Assembly: GCA_022495995.1 (NCBI GenBank)
Contig: JAFEMH010000338.1
Coordinates: forward strand, 248,001-312,000
Origin: Adenophora triphylla var. japonica
Taxonomy: Eukaryota > Streptophyta > Magnoliopsida > Asterales > Campanulaceae
Direction: 5' to 3'
DNA: 64,000 nucleotides
The notes beneath the pieces are model-generated. The model was not told the origin of the DNA. It did not search any database and saw only the letters and a list, made by a program, of their open reading frames with translations. Every line of letters starts with the position of its first letter. Within the stretch, counting starts at the first letter, position 1. The position numbers and the translations under genes were made by a program. Below are positions 1 to 9,259 of the stretch, one piece after another.

Positions 1-1267
1 TGGGAGACATTCTCAGGACCGATAGCCAGCCGACAGCAAATGATCATGGAGCTTGGATTGGTTCCCCGTCCTCTCAGTCTAGTCACGTCAAACACCTTGT
101 CATCCATACTCTAGAGTCAGGAATCTTTGAGTTTCAATCCTCTGAGTCATCTGGTGGCCTCACGCCTGAAGATTACGAGTGTGTCGCCAATGTTATCTTT
201 CCCTTTGCATTAAATGAAATGATAGATCTTTCCGAGTATCCCCTTATTGCCAACTTAACAAATGATAAATTAACTAATAACTTAACAACAGTTAATAATG
301 ATTCATTTGAACAAGATGAAAACACACTAAATGAACAATACATTAAAGAAATCTTTAAGCAGGTTACTGATAAAGAGGAAAACCGGGCCCAAGCTGCCGA
401 GGAGGTTTTGATGAGTGTTAACCTGGGTACTATTGAAGAACCTAAAGAGACACAGATCAGGAACTTCTTTCAAGGGGCTGAACGGGATAGACTGGTTGAT
501 CTGCTCAGAGAGTATGTGGATGTGTTCGCTTAGTCTTAGAAAGACATGCCGGGGCTGGATAGCTCAATTGTGGAGCACAGGATCCCTTTGGCACCCGATG
601 CCAAACCGGTAAAACAGAAGCTAAGGAAAATCAAGCCAGAATGGTCTCTGCAGGTTATGGAGGAGATTGAAAAGATGCTGCGGGTAGGATTCATCAGGGT
701 CATCGAATACCCGACCTGGTTGTCAAATATCGTGACTGTGACTAAGGCCAACGAGAAGGTGCGCTGCTGTGTGGATTTCCGGGATCTAAACAAGGTCAGT
801 ACCAAGGATGACTATCTGTTGCCAAACATAGACATTCTGGTGGATGCCACGGCCAACTACGAAGTCAAATCTTTCGTTGATGGTTTTGCTGGCTACAATC
901 AGATCAAGATGGCTTAAGAGGACTAGGAAAAGACAGCCTTCACCACTCCATGAGGGACGTACTGTTACACGGTGGTGCCTTTTGGGTTAAAAATGCTGGG
1001 GCTACATATCAGAGGGCAGTGACTGCACTCTTTCATGACATGATCTACAAGGAAATCGAGGTCTATATCGATGATATGATTATCCACTCTAAAGGCATAG
1101 ATGGACAACACCTTGTCGACCTGCGAAAGTTCTTTGAGCGATTAAGACAACATTCTATGTGACTGAACCCTGCAAAATGCACCTTTGGAGTGATAAGGGG
1201 AAAAGTGCTTGGGTACATGGTCACAGAATGAGGCATTGAAGCCGATCCCCGAAAGATCAAAGCCAAA
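1..1267 (+). pseudogene. Element 1 pol: linker and reverse transcriptase
   Basis: This is the broken reverse transcriptase part of pol. Positions 1-540 match the protease-RT linker of unit A (11444-11960, minus). RT proper starts near 546 with the fingers segment (VDFRDLN at about residue 78 of the 546-917 frame). The catalytic box is intact as YIDDM at 1064-1078. There are in-frame stops near 531 and 915, and the frame breaks around 920-950 and 1160-1268. RT would copy the element RNA into DNA in cytoplasmic particles, but this copy cannot make the protein. Confidence 0.9.
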
Positions 1268-2488
1268 ATGGATATGAGGCCACCTCGAACCCAGACAGAA
1301 GTCAAAAGCTTTATGGGCAAGTTACAGTGCATCAGCCGTTTTGTCAATCAGCTGACTACTATATGTGAGCCCATCTTCAATCTTATGAAAAAAAACATTG
1401 ATACAGAATGGAATGAGGAATGCCAAGATGCCTTTGACCAAATCAAGGCATACCTAGTAAATCCCCCGGTACTGTGCCCCCCACATGGAAAGAAACCTCT
1501 TCTGCTCTATCTCACTGTCACTGACACGGCAGTTGGGGCTACGCTGGCCCAGGAAAAGAAGGATTCTCGGGTAGAAAATGCCATTTACTTTGTTAGTCGA
1601 AAGCTGCAAGTGAGTGAGCTCAATTACTCGGCGTGTGAAAAGACTTATGCAGGACTAGTCTGGGTAGTCGGGAAACTGAAGCACTACATGCAGACCCATA
1701 CTGTGAATTTGGTCTCGAAAATGGACCCCATCAAGTATATCTTCGACAAACCTTCCCTCTCGATGCGCCTAGCCAAGTGGTCATTCTTCCTAGCAGAGTT
1801 TGACATCAACTATGTGACAAGAAAGGCAATCAAGGGTCAAGCACTGTCAGACCATCTGGCAAATTTCCCTAGCAATGAGGACCGAGGGCCTGAACCCCAG
1901 TTTCCAGATGAAGGGATCTTCATTATTGAGCCTGAGAACCGATGGAAACTCTTCTTTGAGGGAGCTGCTAACAAAAGGGGAAATGGCATAGGAATGCTAC
2001 TGGTAGACCCAAAAAATGAGCATACGCCAATAGCCGTCAAGTTGAACTTCTCTGTCACAAACAATGAGGCAGAGTATGAAGCCTGCATAGCTGGTTTAGA
2101 AGCTGCCCTAGAAAGAAATGTCAAGGAACTAGAGGTTTACAGAGACTCAGCCTTGATCATCAACCAGGTCTCTAACAAATGGAAGACTGTGGATCCTAAC
2201 CTCCAGAGGTATCATGCCTACATGGAAAAATTGATTGAGCAGTTCAGAGAAGTGACCTTCCACTACCTGCCAAGGGACAAGAACAGATTTGCAGATGCCT
2301 TAGCTACTCTAGCCTCATTGGTAGAGATCCCCGAGGGAAAGGCAGTAAAACCATTCAGAGTGGGTAGAAGGGAAGCCCCAACTTTCTGTTGCGAGATAGA
2401 ATTGGGACCTGAGCCTGTCAAGGAACCTTGGTACAATCAAGTTTACCAGATCCTCAAAGATGGGGAATCAGCCTTTAGAGACAAATAA
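1268..2488 (+). pseudogene. Element 1 pol: RT thumb, RNase H and second (archaeal-type) RNase H
   Basis: This is an open stretch of 406 codons. Residues 1-60 are the RT connection. Residues 75-170 are the usual gypsy RNase H, with LLLYLTVTDTAVGATLAQ and a SRKL motif. Residues 225-350 are a second RNase H with FFEGAANKRG, NNEAEYEACIAGL and RDSALIINQ. Two RNase H domains in tandem are a known mark of the Tat/Ogre group. In units A and B the first motif reads FFDGA; here the presumed catalytic Asp is Glu, so the second domain is probably inactive. The frame ends at a stop near 2486. Confidence 0.9.
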
Positions 2489-3699
2489 GGTGGAATGAAG
2501 GAAGGCATCAAAGCCAAAACCTGCAAGCCATGAAACGGCTAGCCTCTCACTATGTCATCCTAGGAGGTGAGTTGTACAAAAAGTGATACCAAGGACCACT
2601 TCTTCTGTGTGTCACCAAAGAAAAGGCAAGAGAGCTAATGAACAAAGTCTATAATGGTCCCTACGGTCCTCACATGAATGCCAGAGCGTTGATGCAAGTG
2701 ATCCTCCGAATGGGTTACTACTGGATTTCCATGGAAATAGACTGTGTTCATCATGTCCGAGAATGCAAAAAATGCCAGCGGTTTGCCAACCTTAATCATC
2801 TTCTGCCTCACGTCCAGTACTTCATGATGACTCCTTGGCCGTTTGCAACTTGGGGTATTGACGTAATAGGGAAGATAGCCCCGGCTGGAAGAAATAGGCA
2901 TGAGTTTGTGTTAGTGGCAGTAGACTACTTCACGAAATGGGTAGAAGCAGAGTCCTATAAGGTCCTCACTTCCAAGAAAGTGGCCTAGTTTGTCAAAGAA
3001 AACATCATGTGCAGATATGGGGTGCCAAACAAGATCATCTCGAATAACGGGATGCACTTTGAAGGAGACTGTGATAGATTATTGTCAGAATTCAGAGTCA
3101 CTCGCCACAAATCATCCCCAAACAGGCCTCAGACCAATGGAGCAGTAGAAGTTACGAATGAGACACTCGAAAGAATCATCCGAAAGATGGCCACCCGCGG
3201 TCGTGACTGGCCCGAAAAGCTGCATCTAGCACTCTGGGGCTACAGAACTTATGTCAGAACAACCACGGGAGAAACCCCTTTTGCTTTGACCTACGGGATG
3301 GAAGCAGTATTGCCAGTAGAGTTGGAAATCCCGTCGCTAAGGGTCCTCCTGGAAAATAGCATCAATGAAGTAGAATGGTTGCACAGCCGGCACAATGAGC
3401 TTGCCCTACTCGATGAAAGGAGACTAAAGGCCATGGAACATACCCGAGCCTACCAGAGGCGAATGGCCAGGGCATTTGACAAAAAGGTTAAGGCCAGAGA
3501 CATCAAAGAAGGTGATTTGGTGTTGAAAGAGAAGCCCCCTACCAGTGACAACCCTCTAGGAAAGTGGGAACCTATTTGGATCGGCCCGTACGTAGTGCAG
3601 AAGATACTATTGGGAGGAGCAATGAAGCTTGCAGTCCTGGACGACAATCCTTTTGTTCACCCAGTCAATGGTGACAAGCTCCGCTGGTATTATGTCTAA
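2489..3699 (+). pseudogene. Element 1 pol: integrase
   Basis: Integrase would insert the cDNA into host DNA. The zinc-binding part is visible (HHVRECKKCQRF, near 2745-2780). The catalytic core has its first Asp in WGIDVIG and its Glu in AVEVTNETLERI. The second Asp is lost: the motif reads ISNNG where units A and B have ISDNG. There is a stop at 2986-2988, and the 2488-2638 stretch is also broken. The C-terminal end (KLRWYYV) matches the other copies and stops at 3697-3699. Confidence 0.9.
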
Positions 3700-3707
3700 A
3701 AAAAATG

Positions 3708-3880
3708 GTGCAAAAAGAGTAATACCCAGCTAGGCTGAAAACCCTGAAAAGGGCGGTCTAGGCAGAAAACAGGGTCGCACATAAAAAAAATATAGTGCAA
3801 AAAGAGTAATACCCAGCTAGGCTGAAAACCCTGAAAAGGGCGGTCTAGGCAGAAAACAGGGTCGCACATAAAAAAAAAAA
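3708..3880 (+). repeat. Paired ~87-bp direct repeat behind integrase (Element 1)
   Basis: Two head-to-tail units start with GTGCAAAAAGAGTAATACC at 3708 and 3795. Each ends in a CGCACATAAAAAA-type A-run. Each unit has internal similarity: CTAGGCTGAAAACC and CTAGGCAGAAAACAGG. The same pair lies behind integrase in units A, B and C on the minus strand. Confidence 0.9.
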
Positions 3881-4205
3881 CAACAAAACAAAACAAAAAT
3901 CCAAAAGTTCATTAGAATGAACTACGAAGACCTGAGCCCCTTAGTCTTTCTTGTAAAAGGGGAACGTAGGCAGCCAGAAATGGTTCAGTCTAAACAATAA
4001 ATAAGACATTCAAATTTTCATGAAATGTGTCTTGAATAATTTCTAAGATAATATCTTCTGTTATTTACAAATCAAAAACTTCTTGATGAGTTCAAGCACG
4101 GTCTACTCTTGACTCTACTAACCAGCTACAAGGATTTAAATATACAAAAAAAAACCTAATAAACTAATGTGTTTGCAAAAAGGCAATAAGTAAATGCTCG
4201 GAATA
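3881..4205 (+). other. Element 1 3' trailer (non-coding)
   Basis: No gene is visible. Two blocks are conserved with other elements. The first, at 3919-3975, has GAACTACG, then about 37 bp, then ACGTAGGCAGCC; its arms CTACG and CGTAG could pair. The second, at about 4084-4115, begins GATGAGTTCAAGCACGG. It is shared even with the distant Ogre-like element (about 44262). The trailer lies between two convergent genes, so it may hold 3' ends for both strands. Confidence 0.7.
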
Positions 4206-4306
4206 GGTCTCTCAGCTGTCAGCAACAGAGTCTTTCTTGTTCTTCTTTCCTTTACCTCGACCCCGTTGAGTGTTCTTCCTTTTCTTCTCGATGATGTCGG
4301 TCTCCC
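4206..4306 (-). pseudogene. Element 1 aORF2, C-terminal end (cut by insertion)
   Basis: The minus strand encodes the basic C-terminus (RGRGKGKKNKKDS followed by a stop) of the second antisense gene. The rest lies at 60176-61620. The Tat complex inserted between them and duplicated CTCCC. The uninterrupted homologue at 20185-20302 shows the same sequence running straight across the site. Confidence 0.9.
4302..4306. repeat. Target-site duplication CTCCC (left)
   Basis: CTCCC lies directly before the LTR terminus TGTGAATGAG at 4307. It recurs directly after the other terminus at 60176-60180. Five bp is the normal Ty3/gypsy duplication. Confidence 0.9.
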
Positions 4307-5107
4307 TGTGAATGAGTGCCCAAATCTTTTTTGTGTTTTATTTGGATTTACTTGAGTTTGAAAACATCCGGTTTAATTTGAAAAAACGGAGTCGCCATGC
4401 CATTTTGATTTCCTCAAAACTTTGAAAGAAAGGAATTAGGGTCCGGAGGTTAAGTTACCCCTTAGGAAGAACGTTTGGCGTTCACCCAAGGTGCCTTGCC
4501 GAAGCAAGTCTCCCAAGATCCCATTTTTCGTGCTTGCTTGCGTGCTTTCTTGTGTGCATGTGTTGAAAAGAGGGGGGGGGATGTTCCAAGTTGTCTTCCG
4601 GACGTATAAACCATTTAGTTGGTTATCGCTCGGGATTCCTTGGATTTTTATGTGTTTGGGATTTTGATCCCGTCCTCATCTTGGACTTGTGATCATCACT
4701 ATTTGACCTTGGGTCATGTGTGATCAAGAGAAGGACTCTCTCTTATAGTCCAAAAGTGAGGTCCTTTTGAAAGGAATATCCTTAGCCCATCAATCCTACA
4801 TCTTGAGACGATTGAGCTCATGTAGGGACTATTATGCTCGTCTCAAGTGATGATCGGAGATATAGGGTTCAAGACTTATTCATTTCTAAAGGGATTATGG
4901 CACCTTTAATGGAAGAAACGACGTAAAGATGGGATCTTTACATCGGTCCGCTCCAAAGGATGCATCAAATACCAAAGGGGACTAGGGGAAGGGTATAAAG
5001 ATTGGATCTTTATGCTCTTCCTATGATTTTCGTGCCTTAGGAAGGTCACTAAGCAATCCCAGGAAAGAGAGATCCAATCATGAGGGACTTGAAGGATGCA
5101 TTCTAAA

Positions 5108-5330
5108 CTAAAGATGACATTTTTAATGAAAAAGATGACATTTTGGGTGCAAAGGATGCTATTTGGATGTAAAGAAATGATCTTTAGTGCAAAGGATGCA
5201 ACTTTATGTGTAAAAATGACATTTCAAGTGCAAAGGATGCAACTTTAATGCAAAGGTAACATGTTTAATGCAAATGATGCAACTTTATATGAAAAGATGT
5301 TATTTTGAGAGCAAAGGATGCTACTTTTCA
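5108..5330. repeat. Degenerate short tandem repeat inside the LTR
   Basis: About ten imperfect ~20-22-bp units of the type GTGCAAAGGATGCAACTTTA or AAAGATGACATTTT. The same array sits at about 59240-59470 in the other LTR. In element sense it lies downstream of the TATA box, so it would be transcribed. Confidence 0.75.
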
Positions 5331-5750
5331 CATCACCATGTGAGTGATCCACCCTAGAACAAGCCTTTTTTAAGGTCTTATTTGTTCATCCTTGGGTTGG
5401 ATCCTCCATGGATCCTATGTGATAGGGGAATAGGGGTAGGATGATTTACATGCTTAAAGAAGGAATCTTTAATAACAATATATCAAATACCAAGCAAGTA
5501 TATAATGATATGGAAAGCAAGGAGCAATATATCACATAAATACAAGTATAATGCAAGGTAAAGGGGAGGAGAGGTTACCAATGGTGGTATTCCTCTTTCT
5601 TTTTGAAGTTTACCTAAGGAAGGGACCAACTTTTGAAGGTTTTGATGAGGAGGGAGGTGGTTTTTGACACTCTCAGCTCACTGGAATCTCGTGGTGGTAT
5701 TTTGGCAGAGTAATGTTACTCCAAATCCCCCCTAAAATGGATAGAGAAGG

Positions 5751-5827
5751 GCTCTATTTATAGGCAGTCTGGCAACAGCTAATGAAGCCATGCGGCTAGG
5801 GGTTCTTGGCTAATGCAGCCGTGCGGC
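5751..5827 (-). promoter_or_regulatory. LTR promoter: TATA box and paired palindromes (3' LTR copy)
   Basis: The minus strand reads TATAAATAGAGC (plus coordinates 5751-5762). Upstream of it in element sense are two palindromic sites, at 5787-5796 (GCCATGCGGC, one base decayed) and 5818-5827 (GCCGTGCGGC), 31 bp apart. See the intact copy at 59881-59957. Confidence 0.7.
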
Positions 5828-5840
5828 ATTATCCATTATG

Positions 5841-7215
5841 TGGTAGGCTTAAGTCGCACACCTACTAAATTAAATCGGGACTCAGCCACAAGATATGTAG
5901 CTAGAGCAAGTCCAGGATCGATCCACGAAGAAAGGTATTGCAAACGATCAAGTCACACACAATTGGGGGGTTTTTGTTTGTTGAATGATTAAAATCCTAA
6001 GACGGGAATTAAATTCTAAGTTATAAATAATAATGTAAAAGAACACTTTGGATATGCAAAATTATCCCCGTCTATCAATCAATATCACCGGAATGATTCT
6101 TTCTTTCTTTCCCCTAATTACTTGATCATGAGATATAAAATCCCTATCTCTTCTTTGTTAATAATTACTAGCGGCGACACGCTCAACTAATAATCCTAAT
6201 CAATACCAAAACCTAGCCGACACGGTCAAGATTCAAAGTATTAATTGATGAAAGTTTTAAGAGATTAAGATCAAGAAATTAACCTATTATTGTTTCAAAT
6301 AGAATGAAAGCCAATTTTACTTTAATTACAATCCAAGATGACACATTCAAGAATCGCAAAGATGCTACAATGACAATCCTAGTCCGACACGATAAAAGGG
6401 AGATCTAGCAATAATCAATTAAAAGGATCAAGAGATTGATCAATTTTTCAAAACCCTAGAAATTGAATTGAATTAAGCACGAGCAAAATTGTAATTAGGG
6501 AAGAATAATCAAAAGAAATCAAACCTCAATTGATAATCAAGACAGTTCAAAAGTCACAAATCCAAAGCAAGAGAGATTTAGCCTTCCATGGAGATTCAAA
6601 ACTTTGAATATTGTTTTGGCCAAACTAAGGAGAAGAAAAGATAACCTAAAATACTGATAGGAGGTAGTATTTATACTTCCTCCCTAAAACCTAGCTAAAA
6701 AGGAAAAGAAAATACATTAAAAATAATTAAAACTGCAAAAATACGTCAAGCCAGTCCGTCAGGGCACGACTCGTCCTCCCAGGCACGAGTTGTCCCTTAG
6801 TCTTCCTTCAAAGTGCACGAGTCGTGATGTAGGGGACGACTCATCCCTGACTGCACACTATTCTGAATCAGGCGTCCCCCCCTTTGGGGAATAGTTAGAC
6901 CAAAGGGGGACGACTCGTCCCCTGGACTAAAAGCATTGATTTCTCCATATTTTCTCTTGAATCCTTGGCTCGCTTCCGAACTTTCTTGACTTGACTTCCA
7001 TGGTGTAAACTTGATGCACTCTGAGCAACTCTTGAGGACCAAAAACACTTACATCAAAAACTCTCTAAAAATTCACTCAAATTACATATTTTATCTCATA
7101 ATCCTCACAATACATAACATCACTCAAAATACATTAAACCTAGCTAATTACATGGAAATAACGAAATAAAAGACCGGAAAACATAGGAATTACATAGTAC
7201 AAATCCGCGCTATTA
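5841..7215 (-). mobile_element. Solo LTR of an Athila-related element
   Basis: It starts TGGTAGGCTTAAGTCGCACA and resembles the Athila-like LTRs at 21047 and 24037. It is flanked by TTATG at 5836-5840 and 7216-7220. The empty site is visible in the other Tat LTR near 59965 (ATCCATTGTGACTCAGC). In element sense the LTR start reads TAATAG where the relatives have TGATG, consistent with one C-to-T change. No internal region remains, so it arose by LTR-LTR recombination. Confidence 0.9.
6765..6925. repeat. Cluster of near-palindromic ACGACTCGTCC motifs
   Basis: Five related copies lie inside the solo LTR near 6766, 6783, 6817, 6834 and 6907. The best is GGGGACGACTCGTCCCC at about 6907, with 8-bp arms around one base. 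The spacing is irregular. Confidence 0.65.
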
Positions 7216-7397
7216 TTATGACTCAGCATATTTCTAGAATCATGCAAGTTGGCCTTCTAGAAAAGCTTTTCTACCGAAGGAAAACGTGGAATTTTAATTC
7301 CTAGTAATTCCTTCGCCCCTCAGAAGGTTCGGAAAAGTTTTCGAATTGCCCCTGAACTTTAGGAAAGTCCGGGGAATTTCCGGGAGGCTTAACCGGA

Positions 7398-7605
7398 AGG
7401 CATGAGGGGGTTGACTTCTACCCATGGGGAAGGTACCCGGAGGTGCTGCTAGGGGATGCCGTGGAGGCGACTAGGCAGAGGAGGTGGCTGACGGGCTTGA
7501 CATGTGATGTCATTTACCTTGGGGACCGTTTTCTAGGCAGCATGGCCATGTTCCTCCCTTGGATGCCATCACACCTCATGATCCTCCAGCACGGATGCTG
7601 CATGT
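7398..7605 (+). pseudogene. Unit A aORF1 fragment (PMD exon 3)
   Basis: This 200-bp piece corresponds to exon 3 of the PMD gene of unit C (54820-55017). It runs from GVDFYPWGRYPEV to the ...DPPARM region. It is on the plus strand, antisense to the surrounding element, as expected for aORF1. It shares with unit C a one-base deletion just before AGGCAGC that shifts the frame. Exons 1, 2 and 4 are missing. Confidence 0.85.
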
Positions 7606-7835
7606 GAGGCCAGAGGCCCGAGCCACGTGGGACCAGATCTAAGAAGCATTCCTGGAAAAGTATAAGGCGAATCTGAATTGGGAAACCAGCAAGAATGACC
7701 TACAAGGCACTCTGCAGCGCCCAGACGAGCCATTAAGTGAATTCTACAAGAGATGGAATTGGAAGCTTAGTGAAATGATGACCCCGCTGAATGAAGAAGA
7801 ACAAATGGAGACCTTCCAGTCTTGCTTGAACTCTC
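7606..7835 (+). pseudogene. Displaced gag core fragment, inverted
   Basis: A plus-strand frame reads TWDQI, stop, EAFLEKYKANLNWETS, then FYKRWNWKLSEMM and NEEEQMETFQS. This is the retrotransposon gag (capsid-like) core. The Ogre-like gag has the matching segment at about 34090-34320 (YRSNLEWETS, EFYKRWSRKLSEIM). It points the opposite way from unit A. Unit A's own gag at 14092-15348 lacks exactly this core. It is probably filler DNA from break repair. Confidence 0.8.
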
Positions 7836-8257
7836 AGTTAAGGACGCATTTTATGGAAACTTGATTGCCCTTTTTTTTATTGTTTAGACCGAACCATATA
7901 TGGCTACCTACGTTCCCCTTTTACAAGAAAGACTAAGGGGCTCAGGTCTTCGTAGTTCATTCTGGTGAACTATCGGGATTAGGTCTTTTGACCCTCTTTT
8001 TTTTTTTTTATGTGCAACCACTGTTTTTGCCTAGACCGCCCTTTTTGGGTTTTTCAAATTAGCCGGGTATTACTCTTTTTGCACTAAGGTTTTTTCTTTT
8101 TTTTTTTTTTTTTTTTATGTGCAACCCTGTTTTTTGCCTAGACCGCCCTTTTTGGGTTTTTCAGCCTAGCTGGGTATTACTCTTTTTGCACTAAGATTTT
8201 TTTCTTTTCTTTTTCTTTTTTTATTTTTTTCTTCTTTTTTTTTTATTTTTTTTATTT
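7836..8257 (-). other. Unit A 3' trailer with paired repeat
   Basis: Non-coding trailer downstream of integrase in element sense. It holds the paired ~80-bp repeat (8009-8089 and 8117-8195, separated by T-runs on the plus strand). It also holds the GAACTACG...ACGTAGG block (7902-7958, minus). The junction with the gag fragment falls in TTAAGGACGC near 7830-7840. Confidence 0.8.
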
Positions 8258-9259
8258 TCAGACATAGTACCTTCGGAGCTTATCGCCGTTGACTGCGTGG
8301 ACAAAGGGATTGCCGTCCAGGTCTGCAAGCTTCATGGCTCCTCCCGATAGTATCTTCTGCACCACATATGGACCGATCCAAACAGGTTCCCATTTTCCCA
8401 GGGGGTTGTCTCTGGTAGGGGGCTTTACTTTCAGAACCAAGTCACCTTCTTTGATGTCTCTGGTCTTGACCTTTTTGTCAAATGCTCTGGCCATTCGCCT
8501 CTGGTAGGCTCGAGTATGTTCCATGGCCTTTAATCTTCTTTCGTCGAGCAGGGCCAATTCATTGTGCCAGCTGCGTAGCCATTCCACTTCATTGACACTG
8601 TTTTCCAGGAGGACCCTTAGAGATGGGATTTCCAACTCCACGGGCAACACTGCCTCCATTCCGTAGGTTAGGGCAAAGGGAGTTTCTCCCGTAGCTGTTC
8701 TAACAGATGTTCTGTAACCCCAGAATTCCAGGTGCAGCTTCTCAGGCCAGTCACGACTACGGGTGGCCATTTTCCGGATGATCCGTTCGAGTGTCTTATT
8801 AGCAGCTTCCACGGCTCCATTAGTCTGAGGTCTGTACGGGGATGATTTGTGGCGATTGACTCTGAACTCTGACAGCAATATATCACAGTCCCCTTCAAAG
8901 TGTGACCCGTTATCAGAAATGATCTCATTGGGCACCCCGTATCTACACATTATGTTTTCTTTGACAAACTGGGCCACCTTCTTGGAAGTGAGGATCTTGT
9001 AGGACTTCACTTCTACCCACTTTGTGAAGTAGTCGACTGCCACTAACACGAATTCGTGCCCATTACTTCCTGCCAGAGCTATCTTCCCTATCACGTCAAT
9101 ACCCCAAGTTGCAAACGGCCAAGGAGTCGTCATGCAGTACAGGTCATGAGGCGGAAGGTGATTGAGATTGGCAAACCGTTGGCATTTGTCGCACTGTCGG
9201 ACATGTTGAAGGCTGCATATTTCCATGGAGATCCAGTAATAACCCATCCTGAGGATCAC
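8258..9259 (-). pseudogene. Unit A pol: integrase
   Basis: About 333 codons in frame with the upstream RT, from which it is cut off by one stop (TAA at 9260-9262, where unit B has CAA). The rest of the zinc finger (HVRQCDKCQRF), the core Asp residues (WGIDVIG, ISDNG) and the Glu in AVEAANKTLERI are all present. The C-terminal part (GDLVLKVKPP, WIGPYVVQKIL) is the usual chromatin- or DNA-binding end. It is the best-preserved integrase in the window. Its stop TGA is at 8258-8260, followed by the paired repeat. Confidence 0.9.

Larger units (their letters stand above)
1..4306 (+). mobile_element. Element 1 (Tat-lineage Ty3/gypsy), left part
   Basis: This is the plus-strand host element of the window. 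Its gag and protease lie before position 1. What remains is pol (RT, RNase H, second RNase H, integrase), a 3' trailer, and the last 101 bp of an antisense gene. It stops at the CTCCC duplication and resumes at 60176. The second RNase H domain places it in the Tat/Ogre group. It is heavily mutated and must be older than the complex inserted into it. Confidence 0.9.
4307..7404 (-). repeat. 3' LTR of Tat complex (split by solo LTR, truncated)
   Basis: It matches the complete LTR at 58447-60175 along 4307-5840 and 7216-7400, interrupted by the solo LTR at 5841-7215. In element sense it should start TGTAAGTACCC, but the first ~24 bp are gone. It joins aORF1 exon 3 within a short shared ...CAT... 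at about 7398-7404. The polypurine tract and everything up to aORF1 exon 3 were lost with it. Confidence 0.9.

Noticed and set aside
6797..7048. 83-codon minus-strand frame in the solo LTR
   Set aside because: It lies in LTR sequence with no start context or family match; chance frame over the palindrome cluster.
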